The position numbers were made by a program, and so were the translations under genes. Below, one piece after another: positions 36,201 to 51,200 of a DNA stretch of 64,000 bases (its first letter is position 1; each line of letters starts with the position of its first letter). The stretch covers positions 34,925,921 to 34,989,920 of the forward strand of contig OZ020485.1 in NCBI GenBank assembly GCA_963971405.1. Reading direction: 5' to 3'. Below the pieces are notes generated by a model. The model was not told where the DNA came from and ran no database searches. It saw only the letters and a list, made by a program, of their open reading frames with translations. The stretch comes from Psococerastis gibbosa (Eukaryota > Arthropoda > Insecta > Psocodea > Psocidae).

Positions 36201-39200
36201 ATCAAGCCAATCGAATTTAGGGCACCCGCAACGTGCAGGCAATGCATATTAAGCAGCAACTCACGGCCTAGGCAAGGCACATCCATCTACTTATTGACAG
36301 GCCACGACCTCCAGCCATGAGCAAGAAAGGTTTTTGAACCTTCACTATATTACACGGTGGACGGTACCAATTCACGAGACCACTTAACTTACAGCACAAC
36401 TAGAGATTCGATGTGTGTTTGAATATAATTAAATAGTTTGATTGCTAAGTCCTAACACGGCCCACAGTCTTCGCGCCTTAAGGCCAAACCGGAGGGGGTC
36501 ACGTGACTGGCCTGGAAATGCCTTTGCAGAGGGTTCGTAATATATGTTTTAAACCGCAGTGGTATAGTAAAAATCGATAGAAGGGTATAGTATACGCGTA
36601 GACATGCTTACACTATTGACTAAACCAAAAATTACAATTACATTATCTAAAATTTGTCCATGAAGTGGGGCTTTGTTTATAAAATGGATATTCAACGATC
36701 CCGTGGCTGGAGACCGTTATCAATATGGCTGCTAGTGTAGCCTGCACAAGATAAGTACGCAATTCGGCGGGGGAAATAGCCTGCACAAGTTAACTACTAA
36801 ACTACAGAGTTTTTGACCGGGTCCAGGTATCCGCTTTGCTATGCTGCAATGTGTAAGACTACTTATCTCTGATAGTTGGCTTATGGTTAACGGGTGCCTC
36901 GTAAGGCATATTATGACTCCAGCCGCTCCAGTTCTATTATATTTCTATGTATTCAACGCTCAACGGTCAAGGCCACAACCCTCCGGTTTTGCCTTAAGCC
37001 CGATCCAACGTCTGAGATTATTGGAATCGGATGACGTAGTGTTAGCCTATATGTGAGCTGATTCAGTAATAATCATAAAAATAATAACAAGGTAAGCGCC
37101 ACTCATTACATGATTCGGATCGAACCTAATTGCTGAAAATAAGTCAACTTCCGGACTTTTGCATTTCTGTACGACAACAGTATCCTAGCGACCAGTTTGG
37201 AGCTTTTGACACAAAGAATGGATTTAGGCTTGATTATGATTATTTTTTGAATGACTTTTTATGGACCAAGGGCCATAGGTCCCTTGTCCAATACCAAAGA
37301 CACCATGGATTTCGGACATGATTTGTACTGTATAATTTGTATTGTCTCCGTATGAATTTTTGGCCATTGGCAAACTGGTATACGAGTTCGTACGTACGTT
37401 CTCGATGTCAACCTGCTACGAGAGGTTATGGACAAGCCGAGACAAGCTTACCATCAACGCATTGAAACATGCGAAAGCATGACTTAACCAAATACAGATA
37501 CGAGTCATGGATTTAGAATTATTTTAGGCTAAGACAGTACATTAAGCAATGACTAATGAGTTAACATTATTTGAAACATTATGTTTTCCCTGATTAGATA
37601 ACGGAATATAGAGCACTTACCTTATCGCAGAAGACTTTAATTTGGCAGTATCCTCTGTGAAAGACAGGGCCATCCCTAGGGTCCTCGTAAGTATCTATTT
37701 GTAAATGAAGAGGTAAACCCTGAAAATAAGTAAGGTACCTATAGTGAGCAAACATAATTTAGTCGTTATACCATTAACAAGCTTTCAGTTTTATGTCTTT
37801 AAAAGTAAACTAGTTTCCTTTATTCTTTACAAGGTTTTGGTGTATAGCGCAAATGCATCGGCATGAAAAAATCCCTTAAGTAACAACTATAATTGGTTAT
37901 AAAATGAAAAAAATTATTCATTTCAAGGCAATGAAGACTTGGAATCTTCACTGCAAAAGTATGTTAGGCACCGAGCGTCGAGCGAGGCATACAAGTAGGT
38001 GCTTAGAAAGATTAGGGTCTTTTCAATAAATCCACGTGGAGTAAATTCTACCTTCCAAAGAATTAGCAATTAACCAGTAACAATAAATCAGTAGTCAGCA
38101 GAGGAAACCGATTACGCCAAGATTAATTCGCTCTGAGGTGTGAAGCAGACATAAGCTAAGTATACAATCCTACGTTCTGTCTTGCAAAGTGATTTATCCA
38201 CAGAACTCTGTGTGTAGCATACAGTACATCTCGTTACGTTTTCCAAAGGAGAAATACTACCCCTGTCGTGATTCGATTCCATGTGCACCAATTGACACTT
38301 CATTTCGAAAATTCTGGGTCTGGAACCCAAGGACCACCTCTGGCAATCACCTAGGATATCACCTATCCCAAAGCACTGAATTAATCGATGGCATAGCACA
38401 TTCTAGAACGGTCAGACCAACTCATTACCACACAGTAATAATGGCAGGGCACGCAATGCATTTGAGCGTGATTTTCTACCATTTTTTTAAAATACATTTT
38501 TTGTGACCAAAACCAAATACTTTTTTGGGAAAGCAACCTGTCAGGTTTCGTTACTCGTTTACACACCTAAAACAGGCCAGAAGGTAGAAATCATCGAAAG
38601 AAATGCTTAGCAGAAAAATGATTTTTAGTCATTTTTCATTAAAATTTAGTTATTTTTATTTTTTTACTCCCCGAAGCAAACTATCAAGGGGCAAGCGACC
38701 CCCTGCATTTTATTAACATTAATAAGGGCTACAATATATGTGAATTTTAAAGAAATCGTAGGAGCCGTTTTTGAGAAATAATTTTTTTAGACGTTTTTTG
38801 GGAGTTTTTTGAGAATAAACCCCCCCAAATTGAGTTAGCCCAAAATAAAACAAATATTCCCGAGGTATGATTCTTGTGAACCTACATGCAAAATTTCATC
38901 AAAATCGGCCGAGTAGTTTGCCCGGAAATAGATGAACAGACAGGCAGACAGACATTTCGTAAAAAACCACTTTTTTGAGTTCCTGGGGCCTCAAAACGTG
39001 TAAATCCGTTGAAATCTCGGAATCGAAAATTTCGACCATCACCAAGCTTTCCTTACCCTACGTATAAATTGGAAAGCAAAAAAGAAATAGGAAATATGCA
39101 AACTAGTAGACATAGTCTGAATTTCACAACTTTGAACATACGGGAGTCCCCAACTCATAGGTAACATATGAACGCTGTATCTGTCTTACATTGGGAACCG

Positions 39201-42200
39201 GATGTTTAGTTGGGCTGAGCTGCTTTTAAGCGCGTTTACTTTTAACTTGGGTGATTATTTAAAAATTGAGAAATGTCGCAATGTTAATTTATGTTTAGCT
39301 CTGTTTGTTTTCAATGTTTTGTGTGTGGGTGCAAGTTAATTGTAATAATCACCAATACTTGGCAATATCCAAACAGTTATAAATTTTGTTGAAGTAGGAC
39401 TACTTCCCCTTAAAAAGATCCAGATTGCAATCAAAATATTCCATGAACAATCTGTTATCTGATGGATAAGATACATTGAGCATGTGCGAATGCCCTATTT
39501 TTAAAGGTTTTTGGTAGGCGGACTTATACTTAAACAAAGTTACATCTAATAAAGAACCTCATTATTAACTTTATTTTTTAACTCCACTTAATGTACAAAA
39601 TGACACGTATCCTATGCCTCTTACAGCTGGCACACCCAAAACTAGTAGTCCAGCTGTTCACAATGAAAATCGCTATCAATGGGGTACAGGCAATGTGGGT
39701 GGAACAAAATGAACGGTATGCAAATACCGTGTTTCAAGGAGTCACACTAAAATTTCTGAGTATTGTCTCCGTCTTTAGACATTAATAAACATTCAAAGGC
39801 TCAATAGTAATGAATGATCAAGTGTATTGTCAATTCATGGGTGTTGTCGAGGCGTTACACGTAGGCCTATCACGTACTAATTTAAATAACATATTGCGTT
39901 TTACAGTAGTTTCACATAAAAAATATAAATAATGTATTAATTAACTAAGTCTGTCTATCTGTTATCTTCCCATGAATACCCCTGATTATCTTTTTGCTTT
40001 CCAATTTATACGTAGTATAAGGAAAGCTTTGTGACGGTCGAAATTTTCAATTCCGGGATTTCAACGGATTTACACGTTTTGGGGTCCCAGGAACCCAAAA
40101 AAGTGTTTTTTACGAAATGTCTGTCGGTCTGTCTGTTCGTCGATTTCCGGGCAAACTACTCGGTGGATTTGAGTAAAATTTGGCATGTAGGTTCACAAAA
40201 ATCATACCTCGGGAATATTTTTTTTATTTTGGGCTAACTCAATTTGGGGGGGTTTTATTCTCAAAAAACTCCAAAAAAACGTCTAAAAGAATTATTTCTC
40301 AAAAACGGCTCCAACGATTTCTTTTAAATTCACATATATTGTAGTCATTATTAATGTTGATAAAATGCTTACCCCTTGATAGTTTGCTTCTTGGGGTAAA
40401 AAAATAAAAATAACTTAATTTTAATGAAAAATGACTAAAAAATAATATTTCTGCGAAACTTTTCTATCGATGATTTCTACGTCCAGGCATGTTTTAGGTG
40501 TTAAGTTGAGTAACGAAACCGGACAGTTTGCTTTCCCAAAAACCTATTTGCTTTTGCGCAAAACAATTTTTTTTGAAAAAATGATAGAAACTTCATGCTG
40601 AAATGCATTGCCTGCCCTGCCATTATTACTGTGTTGTAATGTGTTTTAAATGTATTGAGGCTACCTCACCTCCAGTCACGTCAGGTGGACACCCCCCCCC
40701 CCCCGAGATATCCGAAATTTAACCATAGGAAAATTATTTACCATGAAATTATTCATTTTCTCTCCCTACTAATTGATAAATTGGAAAGCATGTTCGAGTA
40801 AACTCGGACCGGTTCTTACTTAGTTGCTCATAATATTCAACTAAGGCCCAATCCGACGCCATTTAGGCTAAGTTTCGCTTATCTTGTTATTATTATTGAA
40901 TCATTTGCAGCCCGATCATGGCGATTTTAATACCGGGGTTTAGTCAAGTGTCAAGTGATGGCATATTAATTCAATTGTTTAAAATAAATGAATTTTTTTC
41001 ATATTTGATAATGGTATAATCGTCGCAAGAGTGCTAAGCGCGGAAAATTCAAATTCAAATTCAAACCATCACGTATTATATTAACCCCGGTATTAAAATC
41101 GCCATGATCGGGCTCCTGGCGTAGTCTATGTCGGGCAATTCAATAATAATAATAAAAATAATAAAAACAAGATAAGTGCTAGTTAATATTAAAGTAGCCT
41201 GTACTTCGTTGGATCTGCAGAGTAAACCAGCCCACCCAGTCTCCTAGCGACCCTAGCAGTACAGTGGTAGTATGATCGTCTACCCCCGAGGTGAACCGAG
41301 TTCAACTCCAGGTCGGGGGCAATTGTTTTCGCACAATTGTATTTCTTGTACAGGGAAATCAGAACACTTGATGCTGGTGACAACAATAACCCAATGAAAA
41401 CGCAATATTTCAAATAGGTTCTACTTTAAAATGTTTATATATAATACTTACTTTGACTCCTTTTTGACTACTAAAGTCGGTACTAAGACATTGCACAGCT
41501 ACGTTAATCTGGAAATAAAAGAAAATACAATAGTTAATTTGTAATCGGGCATGGATGGAACAAATTATTATCAGTAAAATGAACTATGCATACATATAAT
41601 GCACTATACAGTATATTCTTCGATTTTCAATTTTATTAAAACATATTTAATTAAGTTTTGAATAATGTTTATTTATTCAGAATAGTTGGAGGAGTTTTAA
41701 TTCGTTTAAATTGTTTACAACAAAGAGATTTATATTAAGTTACTTGTTATTTTGATTGCCATATTGGCACCATCTAGAAAATTAATAAAGCTAACTGCTA
41801 TACAGTAAAAATTTAAATGAGAGATTGACCACATACAGTATGTTTTGGAGCCAACAGCCATACCAAGTTGAACCCACTAGAACAGAGCCTGTTCAAACTG
41901 CAGTAAATTTGGTAGCGTGTTCAGCGTTGGCAGAGGAATATGGTAGGACATGATAACACGCTGAGACTACCCAAGTAAGGGTGTGACGACTGACGAGTTC
42001 TGGTCACCTCCGAATTAATCATGTGGCTTCACTATGTTCCCCATGTGGTTCGGAATCCACTCTAGTCAGGAGGTCCACCCCGTCAGTTAACTCCCCCTTC
42101 ACTGAGGTGAAAAAGTCTGCCCTTAAGTTAAGAAACAGACGCACTCCCTCGGCCAGGCTGACAGGGTTACTTAAACCAGAAATGGCGAAAGCATGTGTTG

Positions 42201-45200
42201 TAAAACAAACAAACATATGTTTTTGCTCCTTAAAAAGACTGAGAGGCTCTAGCTACGGAACTAGGCTTTAAAGTAGCCTCGCAATTATCAATGAATAAAA
42301 GTCGTTAGTCTCCCCAATAACTTTTTCCACGGTATACGAATGTAGTAGGTTATTGCGTTATTTTAGCTTCAGTTTCAATGCATTAGATAATGGATTAAAA
42401 ATTTTGAAACACCAGGGAATACCATTTACATTTAAACCATATAATTTTAGTTAATGCTAGAGACTGCCGACCTCGACGAGTTGACCAACGTGAAATTTGA
42501 CATGACTGCATGTTTTATTCTGACTTCAAGGTAGATGATCACCGGGCTTGTCGGGGTAGTCCACAAAGGCAAAAGATAGACTTCTCGTTTTCGAAGTAGC
42601 AGGCTACTGCAATACCCGTCCACTCATAGAAGACCACTATTTATCATTGACTATCATTTGACAGGTTTTATTATACAGGATGTCATTTCTGCGAGAGGGC
42701 ATTTAGTAGACGCCTTGATTATTATCTTTGATGGTATTTCAAACCGTCCAACTTGCCCCCCCCTCCCCCCCCAGCCTCGAGCATTATAAGTGGTGGTTCG
42801 TACTTCATGGTCCCCTTTGCAGCAATATGAATATAAGCATTCCTTTTTTAGCTTTGTAAAATCGACAGCTATACTTTACAACTATTAAAATGCGTAAAAC
42901 CCTACTATTTCGCTCTTATATTTTCAATTTTTCCTTATCCTGCCTGATGACGTCATATAAGGTCTACTTAGTTTTGCCCCCGCCATCATTCTAAAACTTT
43001 ATGCCTCTGCTCGTATCTGTACTTGGTTAAGTCATGCCTTTGCCTGTTTCATTGAATCAATGGTAAGCTTGTTTCAGCATGTCCATTATCGCTTGTTGCC
43101 GGTGTAGGTTGACATCGAGAACGTACACCAGTTTGCCAATGACCTTAAATTCATACGGAAACAATACACATCATGTCCGAAATTCATGGGGTCGTTGGCA
43201 TTGAACAGAGGACCTATGGCTGTAAGTAGGCCTGGGTCCATAAAAAGTCCTTAAAAAAAGGGCCCTATACTCTGGCCTTTGCTAAGGTTGGTTTCCACCG
43301 ACCTCTCATTGCAGAATGCAAAGACATTGACGTGGTAGCAGACATTCAAGACTTAGGCGGGTATTCCACAGACCTCTCATTGCAGAATGCAAATAACATT
43401 GACGGAAATTTGAATTTTTCTTTTTAAAGAAATCTATTAAAATGTTTGTACTTAACATTTCCCATGACGACATTTTTTTAATCTTAGTTTGTGATTTTAC
43501 TCTATGATCATTGATCAAGTTTAACTGTGGCATAGAGTAAAACAAAAATTTCCGTCAATGTCATTTGCATTCTGCAATGAGAGGTCGGTGGAAACCCCGC
43601 CTAACGAACATATGAGAGAGAATACTTAACATTTGGTGGCTTTGTCTTTCAGCTTGAGAAATAAATATTGATTAACTCGTTGATAAGAACTTTCATCCTA
43701 GACAAAAACATGACTAGTTTAGCTGGGTAGGGCTGTATGGAGATTGGAGATGGACCGACGATAGTCGACATTGAAGCAGGTGCTGCGTGGAGAAATTTGA
43801 GGCCTCACTCGCTTAACAATCCGGTCTGTTAATTCAGACAGATCGATCATGAGCGGAAGACAGGGGAAGCCTAAGAAGGGCAGAGAAGAAACAAAACAAA
43901 AAACCCAGTTGTTGACCCCATGCGTAAAGAAACCACGTCGTGGGCCAATATCGTCAGATACATTGCTAAAGAATAACGTTCAATAGAACCGTTACTTCAT
44001 CCCAAAAACATTATCGATATTTTCTAATTTCAGGTACGCTTAAGAATTTAAATGGAGTAACAAAATGCTATCCCGAGCAAAATTTTGGTTTTGAATAAAA
44101 AATTAACTATCAACTTATTATGGGGTTTGTTCCATGCCTACGCGTTACTTTAAGTGCACAAACTAATTAACACAGATAGGATCTTAGGAATTAAATGATT
44201 AGAGAGAACAAAGGACAACAAAAAAATGTATTTTATTTACAATGATTTTACTAAAAAAAACTTGGTATGTCCATGAGAGAGTTTCTTCAGTGACTTCGTG
44301 GAAGTGATAGATGATAAATAAGTATATACAGTACCTAATTATAAATAGAATTGCACTTAATTCCACAACATATCTTTTTTTAATTTGGTAAGCCTTATAT
44401 TGTAAATGTTCATAACTTACACTAACCTGTGACCCATTATCTCTGGTTTCATTGTAACTTGTAAGCTTTATCAGCATTGCGGTATAATTGAAGTTGAACA
44501 ATATAATATATCATGAATGAATAGATTCGAAAAGAGAAGGTGAAGGCCATACTGACCCGTAGCGCCATCACCAGGTGGGATCATACGAATTGGCGGTATC
44601 GCAGTCACACCCACTCACCCAAACAATGGTCCATTACGATTCCCCGCTAACCTATTCCAACTACTTCCCATTTTTTACGACGACTTTTTTAATTATTTTA
44701 TGAGCTGTATATTGATAGATAATAATCACGGGTTTCATTTTTAGAGAACTTCATTTTTTTCTTTCCGAGCCTTATAATAGTAAATCTGAAATGGATTGAA
44801 AATACGTGCGAGATTTCTATTCAGATAAGCCTACTACTGTATCTAATATAATTATTAATTGTTGTTCTTCTCCGAGTTGAAATTAGTTGACAATTGAACG
44901 TTAGAAGAAATGTAGGGGGCCGGGGTAAGATAGATAACGGGGTAAGCTGAATAAGCAAATTTTCCGCCACACTAAAAAGTCTGAACAAAGTGACATAAAA
45001 GAACTCTAAAACTGACCGGAATATATATATATAAATATTCGTGGTTATTTTGATGTTGTATTGCAAATGACGTTTAAAAAATTTATATATACTTACAGGC
45101 TATTACAATATATTACTTATGCTGTATATGCATTGTAAGCTAAAAAATGTGTTTTTAAGATTGAGCGTTAAAAAAACTTTTTTATTTCACGATGCAGGCC

Positions 45201-48200
45201 GAAGGAGTGTGGTATCTGATAATAAAAAAGAGGAAAAAATAAGTTGCAATTTAATCAAAGGCAGGTAGGGCTGTGTAAATTTGGAATAAAGTGGTAAACT
45301 ACCGTACATTGACAAGGTTGGAAAATCAATCGACTAAAATGCGTTATAGTGAGTTTCGAAAAGTATCGCCTTCTGCATCTAATAATTCAAGGGAAGCTGG
45401 AAGGACTGAGGGCAGAAGAACATCCTGGTTGAAAAACCTGAGGCAGGGTTTTACCATAAGCACGACTTCCCTTTTCAGAGCAGCATCAGTCTCCAAGGTC
45501 CAAACTGCCATGATGATAGCCAAACGTAGATAGAAGAGGCATTTAAAGAAGAAGAAATAACTTACGATAAACTCCATAAAGTCAATAAATTGTCCTACAC
45601 TGAGAATATAATATGAACGACTGGAGGTGAGCAAACCCAGAACCGCTGACCACGTTGCAGAAGGCAGAGACAGATGCTGGTTCGAATCCCGTTCTCGTTC
45701 ACTTTCTCCTAATTTCCTTTTCTAATAAAAAAAGAAAAAATCAGGCACATACCTTGGCAGAACTTTCCATTGGATTCCAATACACAGCAATTGCATTATG
45801 CGAGACTTCTTCTATGCATCCCACTAAGCCAACGCTGTTCTTTGTATCTGAAACAATATGAACATACTGTACAGTCCCTAATATTAAATCAAAAGATACA
45901 CATAAAATGCACATTTATTGACTTATCGTAAGTTGTATGTATTGAAATTCAATACTAGGCAATAACTTTTCGTACAATAGAGTTGAACAGTTAATTTTAA
46001 GATGGTGTCATTAAGAACGAATCGCATTAAGAACAGCTTGGGACCGTCCACCCCTCCATACCATATTACGAGTATACCTACTATATTAAAGAACAATTGG
46101 GAACACATAACATTTAACAATTCTCAATCGAAAGTATAACCACAGACTCCAACACCGAAATTTGATTTTGATGAAGGCATTTCGAGTTTGTTCAACGCGG
46201 CAGCGCATTTCCTGACTCACCTCCATGGGATCTTGATACGCTAACCAACAAATTTAGTTTTAATGTAGACCTGTAGGCAAGAACCCAATTACGCTACCAA
46301 TTATGCTAATCACGTCTAATTCAAACATTAGGCCAACTTTTTTTTAAACGGAAAATCCCGTATCATATTTATTGGAGCTCAGTCTTTTTTAAGAGACCAT
46401 TTCGACCATGATCGGCTGACAACATGAACCCAGTAGAATTTTTTATTGTTGAAAACATCAGTATCTAACTGGTGGCCAAACAGGAAGTTTCTTTTGAAGA
46501 TGGAAGTCCTGACAAAATATAATATGTAGGTGTAGCAGGTACATTAAGTGCTTAAATGATAGTAGAAAATATATGGTAGAGATAGTAGGGATAATTAAAT
46601 TAAATGGTGGTTCTCAAAATTTCGTTCTAGTCAGATACTTCTAGATGCTGTGCAGTAGATAGAAGTGCACCTACTTATATTTATTCGTGCTCAAAAAGCC
46701 CTGGAGGAAATAATGCAAATATAAGCAGTATGATCGAAATTACGCATTCGACACGAAGATTCCCATCTAATTCTAACATGAGGTTAATCCAGGGTTTTAC
46801 TTAAACAATTGATGCTTTTGCATGAGATCAAATCAGCATTGGCAGTCCATACAAAATTACAATGCGGCGATCCTGCTTGATAGATCATTTTCGTTTAGGG
46901 GAACTAATTCTTAAGAGCTCCTTATACCACATCATGCTACTATACTGCATGTTGCTTACAATACAGCTATTCAATATCTGACTAGAGCCTATCCAGGGGT
47001 ACCGTAAGAACGGGTGAATCGGGACGCTTTGAAAAAAGTGATCGTTCAACTATAGTTATTTATAAGTTATTGCTTTCCAATTTATAAGTAGTATAAGGAA
47101 AGCTTTGTGACGGTCCAAATTTTCGATTCCGAGATTTCAACGGAATTACACGTTTTGAGGTCCCAGGAACCTAAAAAAGTGTTTTTTACGAAATGTCTGT
47201 CTGTCGCTCTGTCTGTATGTCTGAATGTCTGTCTGTTCATCTATTTCCAGGCAAACTACTCGGCCGGTTATGATGAAATTTTGCATGTAGGTTTACAAAA
47301 ACCATGCCTCGGAATCATTTTATTTTATTTTGGGCTAACTCAATTTGGGGGGTTTTAATTCTCAAAAAACGTCTAAAAAAATTATTTCTCAAAAAACGGC
47401 TCCAACAATTTCTTTTAAATTCACATATATTGTAGTCATTATTAATGTTGACAAAATGCGGGGGGGGGGGGGGGTCGCTTGCCCCTTGATAGTTTGCTTC
47501 TGGGGGTAAAAAAATAAAAATAACTAAATTTTCACGAAAAATGACTAAAAAGTAATTTTTCTGCGGAACCTTTCCATCGATGATTTCTACGTTCAGGCAT
47601 GTTTTAGGAGTTAAATTGAGTAACGAAACCGGACAGGTTGCTTACCCATTTTTTTTAAATGATAGAAATCATTGAGTGTGTGGTGTAAGGCACCAACTCA
47701 AGAGGACGACAGAGGAAGGAGTACCTAGAGGATGTCAAGAAGGACCTAGGGTCCGACACCTATAAAGGACTGAAAAAGACCGCACGAAACAGACAAGAGT
47801 GGAGAAGTAGAATACAACATTCGCTGCAAACCAATCCATAGATTGTAACTCAAGAAGAAGAATAAGAAGGGATATTCACTTTTATCATATTTGATGTTTA
47901 CTATAAAGACATTCTTCAATTTCATGATTTTTTTTTCTTGCCATCCCTTTTCACCGGGTAAATTGGGACAGGAAGAAAAAATAAAATAAAAATGGTCCAA
48001 ACTCTGAATGTTTCTGACTTTGCATGTATGTCAACGTGAAGTACAGAATGTAACTGATGTAATAATGTATTGTATTGAAGGAAAATAAATAAATATTGTA
48101 TTGTAATATTGTATAACTCATAATAAAATTCTGACCAATAAAAACTAAATAATTCAATAATATGGTACTTCTTCAATCTTGCCGACAAAGTTGAAAATTG

Positions 48201-51200
48201 TCCCCATTCACCAGTTTTTATAGTAAACAAAATTTTAAAATACTGCAGACTTGAACAATATGCTAATATTTTATTCTTAGGCAAAATTCATGTTTTTCCC
48301 TAGTACGAAAAAGCGGAATATTTTTCGTCGCGGCTTCACCACGCTATCAAGCTGTATTATTGTGCCCAGGTCCTAAACTCCTAATACAGCAATAGCGGGT
48401 TCAAACCCTCTCGGGAGTCGGGTTGTGAGTATTTTATGTAAAGGTTGCCTGTGGCACCATGTAAACACCGTAATGCTCAGCACGACAATATTTGATAAAG
48501 TATCTTATGTAGCTCATCCACTAGCAAATATTATTTAGAGAAGTACTTTAACATTTTTTTTAAAACTATATATTGGCCAAAATGTTTGACGTTTATATTT
48601 TTTCCTACAAAAGTACCAATTTCATAAACAGAATCCTGCATGATATGGCAGGATACTGAATAGCTAGCACTCACTTTCACCGAAAAGTTTTTAATGTAAA
48701 CCAGTGTACGCTGAAGGCTGAAGTCAAGAGTGGGGAAATGGTCGGAACAAAACTAAATGAATGAAGCCAACCATTGATATACTGTAGCTCATTTTCTCCC
48801 ATAAATATTTTTGACTTAAGTCCTACCTTGAAATAAATCCTGGATACGTGCTCGAAAACTGAATACGGAAAATTTTAAAATATGCAAGTTAGAACCGAAG
48901 TACAGGTTGAATAGTTGCATATGTCTACTTACATTGGCGGTTAACTTACTAGTTTCAACGGCATAGCCATAAATCAATTATTACTCACATAAGCTTGAAA
49001 GAGAGAGCAAACCGCTAAGTTGATTGTTTCGGGCGATACCTATCATCAATCAGGGGAAGGGTCGGGTCAACTCCTCATTGAATTTTCACAGCCAGTGCTA
49101 ATATCTTGTCCAACTACAAGACTGACAGGTCCATCAACAACTCCATCATAAACTATGGCCTTCAAGACGAGCGCCGATGGACAATCGGACCGATGAATGA
49201 AACAGCCCATGATATTACAACAGTGCAATAGTTCAAGTAGCTGTGCGGTGTGTACTATAATCGTATATCAATGACAGAAATTAGGCTATGTTTAGGCTAC
49301 AGCCTACAACCGGGTCCTGGCCTATAAATGGATAAATGGGTTGATTGGGCATTTGCCCAGGGCGTCAAGCTTCGGGGAGAGGGGACGCAGTCGCTTCAGT
49401 GCTTTGCTCAGTTTGATTCAGTTAGGACAGTGTATGTTTGCTTAAGTGTTTAAAATAAATAAGAAATTAGTGTGGTTCAGAATTCAGCTGATAGTGAATT
49501 CAAGTGTCCCTTTAGAGTTTATACCTTATATTTTGGTTGTCTTTCTTAGAATTTCCTTTCGCGACAGTTTGTTTTTTACGTGGCCCACTAAATTAATAAA
49601 TATTGTTCCAATATTCGAGTGAGTAATTAATAGTATATGTATAATAGGGCGATTGAGTCAGGCGGGGTTTCCACATACGTCAATGGTCAATGGTAAATAT
49701 GGTTTTGACGTGGTAGCAGAAAATTTTAGTCTGTCTTTAATGTCTGCTAAAACGTCAATACCACATTTACCGTTGACCATTGACGTATGTGGAAACCCCG
49801 CCTCATCAAATTAAGTCAATGGGCTCCATCGAGAACATTTCACTGCTACATTTTCTTCAATTTATAATGTTTCGATTATTTTTTTAAAGGTATAACGTAG
49901 TACCTTTTCGCAATACGGTAGGTATCGTAATGCAATATTATTAATGGATCTGAACACGCCATCTCAGAATGGGAGTACGCGGTTTGCGTGGGGTAGTACC
50001 TGAATTGAAAACAACAAACAGCTTTTTTTAAACCCGAAGCGGTCCTCCATAATAGAAGTCAATAAACAGAAGATGTTGTCAGCCTTGAGCTTTGCACAAG
50101 TCCCTGGCCCATTTCTTCGGGATATAACGAGTTTGTCGGTTGAGCTCCGTTACTAGATAATTAACGCGAATGTAAATGTAAATGACACCGCAGAAATTCA
50201 GGTTTTTGGGGAAAACTCCAAACCTGTACCTCATGCTTGTCTACATGCATTGGCTGCCTATCCATCTAAACTAATGGGGTTTGAAAGCAACGAACCAGCA
50301 TGAGAACGTTCGTGTATTTACCGCTCATGTATTGCTTGAGAAGTTCCGGAAATGTATCACCGATACAGCTGAGTGAGAATATATACATTATAGGCTACAT
50401 GTATGAGTAAGGAAATTTACAATATATACAAAATACGGCATAACATGGTCGATCTCTCCAGTGAGTTAAATTAATTCTGATGTTTCTGCATCCTTCCACA
50501 AACGTATAGGTGATAATATGCACAAAAGTGTTCTATTGTAGAATGTAGAAAATTAATATAATATAAACAATTTTGGTTCTTGCAGTACAACTGAACAAGA
50601 AAAATGCCGTGCTGCTTACTTAATACCTGAAGGTTGGTAATTGTGTACATACATATATTTTTTTATGTCTTGTATAAAAAGTTTATTCACATATAAACAA
50701 TTTAATGAATGTATCCGATCGAACTCTTCAATCGTCGCTGTAGGTTAGTACCGTGATGAGTTACGACACGTCTCCGATCGCATGGCGTGTACGCACAAGT
50801 ACAAGCACGCACCACTGTGCCATCGACGTCGATGTATATACTTGTATACAGGTTATACAAAACATCGCTTATCAAAATGCCAAGTTTAAATCCAGCATTG
50901 GATTGGAATCACCTAGCTCAGGCGTCCGCAACCTTTTTTAGCAGATGAGTCAAATTTCGAAATAACCAGATGCAGACCTGTTAAAAGAGTCACACATCCC
51001 AAACCAAAAAAATAAAACCCTGTTAGAAAATCCATCTGTTTCTTCGAATGATTCTTCTATCGAGGACTAATTGGCGATCAACATGGCAATTGTATTAATC
51101 ATTAAGTGAGGAAACGCGTACATACCGTACTTTGGGCTCCCCAAAGGAAGTCTAGTATGTAGAGTAGCGAATGAACTGAGTCATGATGATTGTACTAGGC

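Larger units (their letters stand above)
22131..37620 (-). other. grh: 15.5-kb grh intron
   Basis: Joins the exons 37621-37719 and 21948-22130. It holds family I (two copies), family A, LINE remnants, SINEs, the minisatellite, a nested MITE and a TTAA element. The long stretches 25136-26225, 27067-28216, 28345-29684 and 30212-31954 hold nothing I can classify beyond TA runs, a C-tract at about 28375 and short repeats. Confidence 0.9.

Noticed and set aside
41255-41322. Possible tRNA-Asp or tRNA-Gly gene
   Set aside because: Good B box and a GGGGGCA end, but the 5' acceptor strand and anticodon stem do not pair convincingly.
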